Positions 8,868 through 15,612 of a stretch of 64,000 nt of DNA are shown piece after piece. The notes under the pieces were generated by a model. The model made no database searches and had not been told where the DNA came from. It saw only the letters and a list, made by a program, of their open reading frames with translations. Position 1 is the first letter of the stretch, and every line of letters starts with the position of its first letter. The DNA lies in contig NZ_CP076132.1 in the NCBI RefSeq assembly GCF_018736045.1, positions 2,961,501-3,025,500 on the forward strand. The letters run 5' to 3'. This stretch comes from Flammeovirga yaeyamensis (GTDB lineage Bacteria > Bacteroidota > Bacteroidia > Cytophagales > Flammeovirgaceae). Both the position numbers and the translations under genes were made by a program.

Positions 8868-9871
8868 TGTCTTAACACCCTGCTTTGATACCACCTTCTT
8901 TCCTGTCGCATAGCTTCTTTAGGATCATGAAATAAAAAGAAAGGAACACCAATTTCTTTCAAACTTTTTTCTATTTCCTTCATCTCTTCATCTTTCTTTC
9001 CCTTGTTGACATCACGAATCATAATCCCAGAAATATTATTTGAAAATTCTTGGGCAATGGACTGATAGGTGTAAGGATCTTTTTGACCACTATCACCAAC
9101 CAATAGGAACTTCTGATCAGGAAACTTATTAATTAAGTAAGCAATTCGACTCACCTTATGTACATTTTTTAATTGATCGTTATTGGCTTTAGGTGATCTG
9201 ATAAAGTCCTTCCAATTTTTTTGATACCTTAAATAAATTGGTCCCAATGGAAACTTTCTCGTAATCAAAAATAATTTGATGATCCAAAATAGATTCATTT
9301 CGGAATTGGATACATAGAAAATTTCTGCTCCTTGCTTTTTTAATTCTTTATAGAATTTACTCATATCCTCTACCTCTTTCCTTTTGAAAGCATGGCGAAC
9401 AATGGTTTGCGGTACCCTTTTTAAAAAAGAAGTTGCGTGAGTAATAAGTATGGTATCGTCTACATCAGAAATAACAATGTATTTGGGGTGTCCCACATTA
9501 TAAATACTGGATAATGTTATTGCAGGTACCGTAATTTCTTCTGTATGCTTTTCATCTTTATAAAACTTCAGAAGATGGTCTAGATCATAATTTGAATAAT
9601 TCTTATCTATAGGAGTTTCGAAACGGAAGAAACCGTTTTCATCCAAATCAATCGTAAAATGTTGTTTTTCGAGTGCAACATAAAGCTGACGACCAGTTAC
9701 ATGATTATGTCGGTAAAGTTTCCATAATCTAGACACATGTCTACGAAACCCTTCAGGCTTTTTGGTTAGATCCAGCAATCCGGATTTAAATGTGAGCAAT
9801 TGTCCCTCAACAGATAATTGTCCGTTATATAAAAAGCCGACAAGCGGCATCAAAACGCTTTTTAGACTCAA
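8864..9871 (-). CDS. App1-like phosphatidate phosphatase (DUF2183) family protein
   Basis: The protein matches the catalytic domain of the App1/DUF2183 family, HAD-type Mg-dependent phosphatases that act on phosphatidate in fungi. HAD motif I is SDVDDT with nucleophile Asp136 and Asp138. Motif II lies in FYVSNSE, and a later acidic motif in LLVGDSGQKDPYTY is also typical. The bacterial substrate is not established. The longest reading starts at a TTG (335 aa); an in-frame ATG at 9850 would give 328 aa, and the choice is open. Stops overlap with the convergent transferase gene by four bases. A terminator-like hairpin lies 63 bases upstream on this strand. Confidence 0.8.
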   Translation of the reverse strand: MSLKSVLMPLVGFLYNGQLSVEGQLLTFKSGLLDLTKKPEGFRRHVSRLWKLYRHNHVTGRQLYVALEKQHFTIDLDENGFFRFETPIDKNYSNYDLDHLLKFYKDEKHTEEITVPAITLSSIYNVGHPKYIVISDVDDTILITHATSFLKRVPQTIVRHAFKRKEVEDMSKFYKELKKQGAEIFYVSNSEMNLFWIIKLFLITRKFPLGPIYLRYQKNWKDFIRSPKANNDQLKNVHKVSRIAYLINKFPDQKFLLVGDSGQKDPYTYQSIAQEFSNNISGIMIRDVNKGKKDEEMKEIEKSLKEIGVPFFLFHDPKEAMRQERRWYQSRVLRH

Positions 9872-9933
9872 AGTTTAAGAATTCAGAAATGAAACTTCCA
9901 ATGAATATCAAAAATTAGTAGAAAAATAGGAAT

Positions 9934-9970
9934 AAAAAAAAGATCGATATACTTAAATGCATATCGATCT
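9934..9970 (-). terminator. Terminator-like hairpin upstream of the App1-like gene
   Basis: A 10-bp perfect stem (AGATCGATAT / ATATCGATCT) with a 10-base loop is followed on the minus strand by a T7 run. No gene precedes it on that strand, so it either attenuates the App1-like gene or ends an unannotated short RNA. Confidence 0.55.
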
Positions 9971-10413
9971 GTGTTTAGTTGAAAGTTTGTCCTTTTAATT
10001 CAGAATAGTCTGATAGTTAAAAATGTATTAGTTGGAAGATTGTATTGCTAAATTGTCTATTAAATATATTTTGATATCAGATTGTCAATTCATTAGTTCA
10101 TTCCATTTAAGTTGAAAGGAACCATCTTGTTGATACAAATTTAAGCATCTTTTCATTTATTTCCTTGCTTTTACTATAAGTTATGAGAAAAGTACCATTC
10201 AATACACCTTTTCAATTCAATCAAGAAAAAAATTCATAGAAATGTTATACTCTAATTTCTTAAAAATTAGAACATTGTAGAAAAACATACTTCTGTAAGG
10301 GAAACTAATTGATTATCAAATAATAGATTTTCAAAATAAAACCTCTTCATTAATTATTTATTCTTGAAGAATCTAAACATCATTTAATTTTACAAATAAT
10401 TTAGTCTGATGTG

Positions 10414-10443
10414 TTTTATACGCAATCGAATTTTTTATCTTTG
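10414..10443 (+). promoter_or_regulatory. dnaX promoter
   Basis: A perfect Bacteroidota -7 box TATCTTTG (10436-10443) is preceded by an 18-base spacer and a TTTT -33-like element (10414-10417). The start codon is 34 bases downstream of the box. Confidence 0.7.
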
Positions 10444-10477
10444 CTAAGAATTTACTCTAAATATAGGAGATCAATAC

Positions 10478-11614
10478 ATGGAGAACTTTGTTGTTTCGGC
10501 TAGAAAATACCGTCCGAATACCTTTCAAACAGTTGTTGGACAAGAACATATCACAAATACACTAAAGAATGCTGTGTTGAGTAATCATCTTGCTCAAGCG
10601 TTTTTGTTTTGTGGTCCAAGAGGTGTGGGTAAAACGACAAATGCCAGAATTCTCGCAAAAACAATCAATTGCGATAATTTATCTGAAAAAGGCGATCCGT
10701 GTAACGAGTGTAAATCTTGTACTAGCTTTAATCAAAATTCCTCTTTAAATATTGTGGAATTGGATGCTGCCTCTAACAACTCAGTTGAAGACATCAGAAA
10801 TTTGATTGAGCAAGTAAGGTACGCTCCTCAGCCAGGTAAAAAGAAGGTATATATCATTGATGAGGTACATATGTTATCAACAGCTGCCTTCAATGCTTTT
10901 CTTAAGACTTTAGAGGAACCCCCTTCTTATGCTATCTTCATTTTAGCAACTACGGAAAAGCATAAAATCCTTCCTACCATTCTTTCTAGATGTCAGATTT
11001 TTGATTTTAACAGAATCAGTGTAAAAGACATCGTTAATCAGCTACAAAAAATTGCTAATGAAGAAGGTATTAAGACGGATACTGATGCACTTCACCTTAT
11101 TGCTCAAAAAGCAGATGGAGGAATGAGAGATGCCCTATCGATGTTCGATATGATTGGCACTTTCTCAAATAATAAAGAAATTGATTATCAAACTACAGTT
11201 GATAATTTACATATCTTAGATTATGATTATTACTTTAAACTAACCGATTTCTTGAACAGAGGTGAGGCTTCTCAAGCCATGCTCATCTTTGATGAAATCC
11301 TTAGAAAAGGTTTTGATGGTCATAATTTTATTAATGGTCTTTGTGAACACTTTAGAAACATTTTAGTTTGTAAAGACGAGGTTACATTAGAACTACTTGA
11401 CGTTTCTGAAAGCGTGAAACAACGCTACAAGCAACAAGCTCAAGAAGTTCCTCAGTCGTTTATTATGACTGCCCTAAATTTAGGTGGAGAATGTGATACT
11501 AAATACAAGGAATCAAAGAACCAACGTTTGCATGTTGAATTGACATTAATGAAAATGTCTCATATCAATAGAGCGATTCAATTTGCACAAATTGAGATAA
11601 AAAAAAAAGACTAG
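10478..11614 (+). CDS. dnaX: DNA polymerase III subunit gamma (gamma form / N-terminal part of tau)
   Basis: This is the clamp-loader ATPase that loads the sliding clamp on primed DNA. The 378-residue zero-frame product contains Walker A GPRGVGKT (46-53), the zinc-binding cysteines Cys65, Cys75, Cys78 and Cys81, Walker B IIDEVHML (126-133), the LEEPP segment and the SRC motif (170-172). Clamp-loader domains I-III are complete, so the product would be a functional gamma-like form. The frame ends right after ten A bases (11599-11608), giving ...EIKKKD then TAG. The rest of tau is in the -1 frame, immediately downstream. Full tau of about 604 residues requires slippage here. A homopolymer sequencing error is the alternative. 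Confidence 0.92.
   Translation: MENFVVSARKYRPNTFQTVVGQEHITNTLKNAVLSNHLAQAFLFCGPRGVGKTTNARILAKTINCDNLSEKGDPCNECKSCTSFNQNSSLNIVELDAASNNSVEDIRNLIEQVRYAPQPGKKKVYIIDEVHMLSTAAFNAFLKTLEEPPSYAIFILATTEKHKILPTILSRCQIFDFNRISVKDIVNQLQKIANEEGIKTDTDALHLIAQKADGGMRDALSMFDMIGTFSNNKEIDYQTTVDNLHILDYDYYFKLTDFLNRGEASQAMLIFDEILRKGFDGHNFINGLCEHFRNILVCKDEVTLELLDVSESVKQRYKQQAQEVPQSFIMTALNLGGECDTKYKESKNQRLHVELTLMKMSHINRAIQFAQIEIKKKD
11579..11594 (+). other. Hairpin just upstream of the dnaX slippage run
   Basis: CAATTTG-CA-CAAATTG is a perfect inverted repeat, extendable by one T-A pair (11578/11595), ending four bases before the A10 run. It may affect slippage, or it may be only a coding-sequence coincidence. Confidence 0.4.
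11599..11609 (+). promoter_or_regulatory. dnaX slippery site (A10 G), -1 frameshift
   Basis: Ten A followed by G contains the classical A-AAA-AAG type heptamer. A -1 shift changes ...AAA GAC TAG into ...AAA AGA CTA GCT GAG, joining the gamma frame to the downstream open frame with no stop. An A run this long can also drive transcriptional slippage, as described for Thermus dnaX. A 7-bp stem with 3-base loop (AGCAAGC-CAA-GCTTGCT, 11630-11646) follows 21 bases later, further than usual for a ribosomal stimulator. Confidence 0.7.
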
Positions 11615-11619
11615 CTGAG

Positions 11620-12291
11620 TTGAAAGCAAAGCAAGCCAAGCTTGCTAAAAAAGAAGAACCTTCCACCTCATCTCAGCCGTTTAAGCTGGAAGAACATTTT
11701 AAAAAGGAAAATGCTAAGGTATCGATGAAATCTACCACTAAGATTTCGGGTAACTTAGAAATGCTTAAAAATGGTCTAAGCCAACAGGCAAAACAGATTA
11801 AAGCAGAAGAACAACAACACATTGTTCAAAATAGACCTTCAGCAGCTCCTTTACCGCCTCAACCTGTATCAAATTATAACCGACCATCCTCTCCTGCTCC
11901 TTCGAAAGTGGGTGCTTCTTTTACTTTGGAACAAGCTCAAAAAGTATGGAAGGTATTTTCAGATCAGTACAAAAGGAATGGTAAGAGTAAATTTGCTTCT
12001 CTCCTTTTAGAAGAATCCACCATTGAATTGGATAGTCAACTTAATATTATTGTTCAAATCACAAATCAAGTTCAAACAGAACATTTAAATGTGGTAAGAC
12101 CTGAATTATTAAGGTTACTTAGAACAGAGTTGAAGAACGATTCAATAGAAATTCAAACAAAAGTAGTTTCTATAGAAAATACCAACGAGCCTAAGAAAAT
12201 ATATTCTAGTCCAGATAAGCTGAAATATCTACAGGATAAATTCCCTGCATTGAAAAAGCTTCAGCAAAAACTTGGATTAGAAGTAGAGTAA
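11620..12291 (+). CDS. dnaX: C-terminal tail of DNA polymerase III tau, -1 frame of dnaX
   Basis: This frame continues dnaX after the A10 run; it is open from 11596, and the first possible independent start is only a TTG at 11620. The linker is rich in Lys, Gln and Pro (KAKQAKLAKKEEP...), as in tau subunits. The folded end (about 95 residues from FTLEQAQKVW) includes a terminal segment KLKYLQDKFPALKKLQQKLG, resembling the C-terminus of full-length Bacteroidota DnaX, which contacts the polymerase. It is therefore unlikely to be a separate gene. Total tau would be near 604 residues, normal for the family. A 16-bp hairpin terminator follows. Confidence 0.85.
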   Translation: MKAKQAKLAKKEEPSTSSQPFKLEEHFKKENAKVSMKSTTKISGNLEMLKNGLSQQAKQIKAEEQQHIVQNRPSAAPLPPQPVSNYNRPSSPAPSKVGASFTLEQAQKVWKVFSDQYKRNGKSKFASLLLEESTIELDSQLNIIVQITNQVQTEHLNVVRPELLRLLRTELKNDSIEIQTKVVSIENTNEPKKIYSSPDKLKYLQDKFPALKKLQQKLGLEVE

Positions 12292-12292
12292 A

Positions 12293-12329
12293 ACACAAAA
12301 GCCCAGGATTAATTCCTGGGCTTTTGTGT
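12293..12329. terminator. Bidirectional terminator, dnaX and glutathione peroxidase
   Basis: A 16-bp perfect stem (ACACAAAAGCCCAGGA and its complement) with a 5-base loop stands between two convergent genes. T-rich arm ends serve both strands. Confidence 0.85.
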
Positions 12330-12357
12330 TATTTCAGTTTACTAAATAAACTTTTGA

Positions 12358-12840
12358 TTAGGCCAATGCTTTTTTAATATCGCCTTCTATACTTTCTGGC
12401 TTAGCAGTTGGAGCATATCTTTTAATTGGCGTTCCGTCTTTCCCGATCAGGAATTTAGTGAAATTCCATTTAATTGAATTGACTAACGTTCCTGGCAAAG
12501 CTTTCTTCAAGTATTTGTATAAGGGATGGGCATTCCCTCCGTTTACATCAATTTTTTTCATTAATGGAAAAGTAACTCCATGATTTAGTTTACATGTTGC
12601 TTCCATTTCATCATTTGATAAGGGTTCTTGACCTGCAAACTGATTACAAGGAAAACCTAAAACCACTAAATCCTTGTCTTTATACTCTTGATGTAATTTT
12701 TCTAACCCATCAAACTGAGGAGTTAAACCACATTGGGTTGCTGTATTGACTATTAAAACTGTTTTCCCTTCAAAGTCCGACATTTTGATTTCGTTCCCTT
12801 GAGGATTCTCTGCTGAATAAGTATAAAATTGTGCTGACAT
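12358..12840 (-). CDS. Glutathione peroxidase family (thiol peroxidase)
   Basis: The 160-residue protein reduces peroxides and has the family's complete set of active-site residues: peroxidatic Cys37 in NTATQCGLTPQ, Gln71 in the FAGQEP segment, and Trp125-Asn126 in IKWNFTKF. A second cysteine in FPCNQ (Cys65) and a third (Cys83) fit a two-Cys, thioredoxin-dependent mechanism common in bacterial members, so glutathione itself need not be the donor. No signal peptide is seen, so it is cytoplasmic. A perfect -7 box lies 26 bases upstream on the minus strand. Confidence 0.92.
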   Translation of the reverse strand: MSAQFYTYSAENPQGNEIKMSDFEGKTVLIVNTATQCGLTPQFDGLEKLHQEYKDKDLVVLGFPCNQFAGQEPLSNDEMEATCKLNHGVTFPLMKKIDVNGGNAHPLYKYLKKALPGTLVNSIKWNFTKFLIGKDGTPIKRYAPTAKPESIEGDIKKALA

Positions 12841-12865
12841 AAATGTAATGAGTTTAAATATGCTT

Positions 12866-12873
12866 CAAATTTA
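12866..12873 (-). promoter_or_regulatory. -7 box of the glutathione peroxidase gene
   Basis: TAAATTTG on the minus strand fits TAnnTTTG exactly and lies 26 bases before the ATG. No clear -33 element is visible. Confidence 0.5.
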
Positions 12874-13022
12874 TATCGTGCGCGACATAAATAAAAGTAA
12901 ATTCGTATTTTTTTATACATTAATTAAAAAATTCTTTAAATCATCATCTTAATTTTTGCTAATGATCTAATATTTTTGATTGAAATCGGTAAGAATGATT
13001 AAATTGGACAAAATTTTTATTT

Positions 13023-13055
13023 TTTGAATTTCAACAAACAAACCGAATACCTTTA
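13023..13055 (+). promoter_or_regulatory. Probable promoter of the lipoprotein gene at 13101
   Basis: TTTG (13023-13026), a 21-base spacer and TACCTTTA (13048-13055, one mismatch to TAnnTTTG) lie 45 bases before the start codon. Confidence 0.4.
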
Positions 13056-13100
13056 TAATCATAAAAAGGGAAAATGGTTTAAACTGAATTACAAAGTAGT

Positions 13101-13754
13101 ATGAACAAAACATCAATCTTTACAGCTCTTTTTATGGCAATGATCATGGCTGTATCTTTCACAGGGTGTAAAAGTCAAAAGAAACTTGCTGCTGAACAAG
13201 CTGCAAAAGAGTTACTAGCAAAAACACAAAAAGCACAACAAGACTTAGAAGCAATGGTAGGTAAAGACTATGCTTCTTTAGATGAGTTAGCTACAGATGA
13301 GGCAAGATTAAACGAGATCAAGTCTTACAACTTAGAAGATGCTACAGTAAACGATCTAATTTCTAAAGCTGATAGTCATTTAGCTTCTCAAAGAGCTACA
13401 CTTGAGGCTAAATTAGCTGCTGAACAAAAAGCAAAAGAAGAAGCGGAAAAAGCGAAAGCTCAAGAAGCTCAAAAAAGAGATATTTACTATTTAATGGACA
13501 ACATCCAAGGTTCTGGCGATACACAATCGGCTAACTTGATGATTACTGAAGCATTAGCTCTATTTGCTTCTCCAGATGTTCCTGTCTTGATTGAGATTTA
13601 TAACGATGGCGATATCGTAGATTACGACAAGCCAACAACTGCATCAAAATATTTAAACAAATTGAAGGACGTCCAAAGAAATCCTGATAAAATCAAAGAG
13701 TTTAAGACAGATGCAAACGGTAAAATCACTGAATTGATTTTAACTAAAAAGTAA
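13101..13754 (+). CDS. Putative lipoprotein with coiled coil
   Basis: I do not recognise the family. The 217-residue product starts with a signal ending in a lipobox (SFTGC, Cys23), so it is probably membrane anchored. Residues 24-150 are rich in Ala, Glu, Lys and Gln with heptad spacing, including an AEQKAKEEAEKAKAQEAQK stretch, suggesting a coiled coil. The C-terminal part (about 155-217) contains ALALFASPDVPVLIEI and a KYLNKL helix that loosely resemble the next gene product. It is the first of two plus-strand genes before a strong terminator at 14438. Confidence 0.7.
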   Translation: MNKTSIFTALFMAMIMAVSFTGCKSQKKLAAEQAAKELLAKTQKAQQDLEAMVGKDYASLDELATDEARLNEIKSYNLEDATVNDLISKADSHLASQRATLEAKLAAEQKAKEEAEKAKAQEAQKRDIYYLMDNIQGSGDTQSANLMITEALALFASPDVPVLIEIYNDGDIVDYDKPTTASKYLNKLKDVQRNPDKIKEFKTDANGKITELILTKK

Positions 13755-13822
13755 TATCAGAAAAATTGATTTGTTGTTAGTGAATTTATTGAACACTTCA
13801 ACAGATATAATTTAATTATCAT

Positions 13823-14416
13823 ATGAAAGCTATCAAAACATTAAGTTTAGTATTCCTTTGTCTACTGGGACTACAAGTATTTGGTCAAGATACACAAAAA
13901 GAAGAGCCTCCAATGCCGCCAGCACGTAAGGCTGCTATTGATTCTTTGGCATTAGAAAAAGTACACGATTTAAGTAAATACATCTCTAAGATTGGTGATA
14001 AGGGCACTTCATTCTCTGAAGCAAGCCGTGTCATCGAAAGAGCTTTAGAATTGTTCGTTGACGATGCTCAAATTGGTGTATCGACTTTAGGTAAAAGCCA
14101 AATCAGATATTTCGCAATCAAAAAATACTTGGAGCGTTTAAACAAATTGAACTACAAGTCGGTAAACATCGAGTGGTTTGATATCCAATATATTTCTGAT
14201 TTAGAAAAGCAACCTGATGGTAAATATGTAGGTGTAATTACTATCTACCAAAAGTTTACAGGTGTTACTGAAGACGGTATGGTTTACAAAGATATCACTA
14301 AGAAAGACATCACTATTTATGTAGAGCGTAAGACTACACAAATTGGTGGTAGAGAAATTGGTTTCTGGGATGTCCTATTGGGCGATATCAAAGTATCTGA
14401 AACAAAGAAAGGTTAA
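13823..14416 (+). CDS. Secreted protein of unknown function
   Basis: The 197-residue protein has a signal peptide (about 1-21, ends VFGQ) and no recognised domain. It has a helical N-terminal half (ERALELFVDD, KKYLERLNKL), then a beta-rich half with a GKYVGVITIYQKF strand. The same order of elements appears in the N-terminal regions of the two following secreted proteins, suggesting a shared module, though this is only by eye. It lies 68 bases after the lipoprotein gene and is closed by a strong terminator, so the pair may be one transcript. Confidence 0.65.
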   Translation: MKAIKTLSLVFLCLLGLQVFGQDTQKEEPPMPPARKAAIDSLALEKVHDLSKYISKIGDKGTSFSEASRVIERALELFVDDAQIGVSTLGKSQIRYFAIKKYLERLNKLNYKSVNIEWFDIQYISDLEKQPDGKYVGVITIYQKFTGVTEDGMVYKDITKKDITIYVERKTTQIGGREIGFWDVLLGDIKVSETKKG

Positions 14417-14437
14417 TCTTTTCTGTAAGATATAAGA

Positions 14438-14483
14438 AACTTGGTGATGAATTTGTATAAAGTTTATCATCAAGTTTTTTTTT
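14438..14483 (+). terminator. Terminator after the secreted protein gene
   Basis: A 13-bp stem with two G-T pairs (AACTTGGTGATGA / TTATCATCAAGTT) and a 13-base loop is followed by a run of nine T. Confidence 0.8.
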
Positions 14484-14685
14484 GATAATTAGTTTATCAA
14501 AGTAGTCAATTCTAACGGGCGATATTTGAAAACGGAAGCATAACAATTATCTTTACTTTCGATAAAATCGTCATCTAAATTGACATTTTTTATATGGATT
14601 TCAGTTACCACACATTGACTAAAATCAAATGGTAACTGTCTATAATACTGTAACGTATTTTTTATTTTTATCTCTTATCAAAAGA

Positions 14686-15531
14686 ATGTATCGACAAATT
14701 TTCAAAGTAATAATTCTTTTTTTCATTACATCATTTCTAACAGAAGGGGTTTCTAAAGCACAAGTCATTGGTCATTATAAAGGTGATGAATCCAAACTTT
14801 ATGCGGAAACAAAACAGTTCACTCAATTTATTAAACGATTTAATAATGAAGAGGATATGAATGGTCAGCCCTATTCTTCTGGATCATATAAATTCAGAGA
14901 ATTAACGATGCGAAAAAAATATCTTGAGGTACTATTTGATGGGGAGAACTCTAACTTAACGAATAAATTAAAGAAAGACTTTATTAATGATGTGAACGAT
15001 AAAAAAGCCCCTAAGTTTATCGAGAAACATCAGGGTGGTTATTTTGCTGAAGTAGAAACACGTTATTTATATAAAGGGAAAAATATAAATGTAACCCTAT
15101 TTTTAAGACTTCAAGCGGATAGTCTTGGTTATAAGTGGGCCATATTTGATGTATACTCTGATATGCTTCAAGACCTTCATAAAAACGACAAATCGAAAAA
15201 GAATTTTTTACATCCTATGAGTCATGAAATTGATTTCATGAATTTGCATAGAGCATTTAGAGATCCTAACGAAGTCGAAGATTATGGTGTAAACGGTTAC
15301 GAAATTGATTACCTATCGGTATTGTTCTACTTGGCAAAAAGTGGTGATCTTACTTTTGTAACTGTAAACAATGTAAAATTCCATGTATTCCAAATTGCGG
15401 GTTGGTACTTTTCTGTAGAAAAGTTTGAAAGAGACTCCTATAATTCTGGGTGGATGATTTCTGAATTAATGCCGCTTAAAAATGAAGATATGGATGTATG
15501 GACACGACATGTACTGCACAAGGATCAATAA
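14686..15531 (+). CDS. Secreted protein of unknown function
   Basis: The frame is open from 14629, but the ATG at 14686 gives a normal signal peptide (RQIFKVIILFFITSFLTEGV, ending SKAQ) and 281 residues, so I choose it. No known family is recognised. The first 170 residues resemble in layout the N-terminus of the next gene product: a long helix near the mature start, then a hydrophobic strand pair (YFAEVETRYLYKG, INVTLFLRL). The end contains the aromatic segments FQIAGWYFSV and YNSGWMISELMPL. It sits 81 bases before the LRR gene and is probably co-transcribed with it. Confidence 0.6.
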   Translation: MYRQIFKVIILFFITSFLTEGVSKAQVIGHYKGDESKLYAETKQFTQFIKRFNNEEDMNGQPYSSGSYKFRELTMRKKYLEVLFDGENSNLTNKLKKDFINDVNDKKAPKFIEKHQGGYFAEVETRYLYKGKNINVTLFLRLQADSLGYKWAIFDVYSDMLQDLHKNDKSKKNFLHPMSHEIDFMNLHRAFRDPNEVEDYGVNGYEIDYLSVLFYLAKSGDLTFVTVNNVKFHVFQIAGWYFSVEKFERDSYNSGWMISELMPLKNEDMDVWTRHVLHKDQ

Positions 15532-15612
15532 ATTTAGCGTTAGTTATTACTCAAACATATAGAGATAACCTTCGTGTTGTCAATTAAGATATAAAACAAA
15601 ACTTACACAGTG

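Larger units (their letters stand above)
9872..10477. other. 606-base divergent intergenic region before dnaX
   Basis: The gap is very AT-rich and has no ORF of note. It holds a terminator-like hairpin oriented for the minus strand (9934-9970) and the dnaX promoter (10414-10443). I looked for known RNA genes (6S, SRP, tmRNA, RNase P) and saw no recognisable signature. Confidence 0.5.

Noticed and set aside
9972-10410. Possible known structural RNA (6S, SRP, tmRNA, RNase P) in the large gap before dnaX
   Set aside because: No conserved signature or GC-rich core is visible; only weak AT hairpins were found.
11620-12291. A separate gene downstream of dnaX
   Set aside because: No ATG start; the sequence is the expected tau tail and joins dnaX by a -1 shift.
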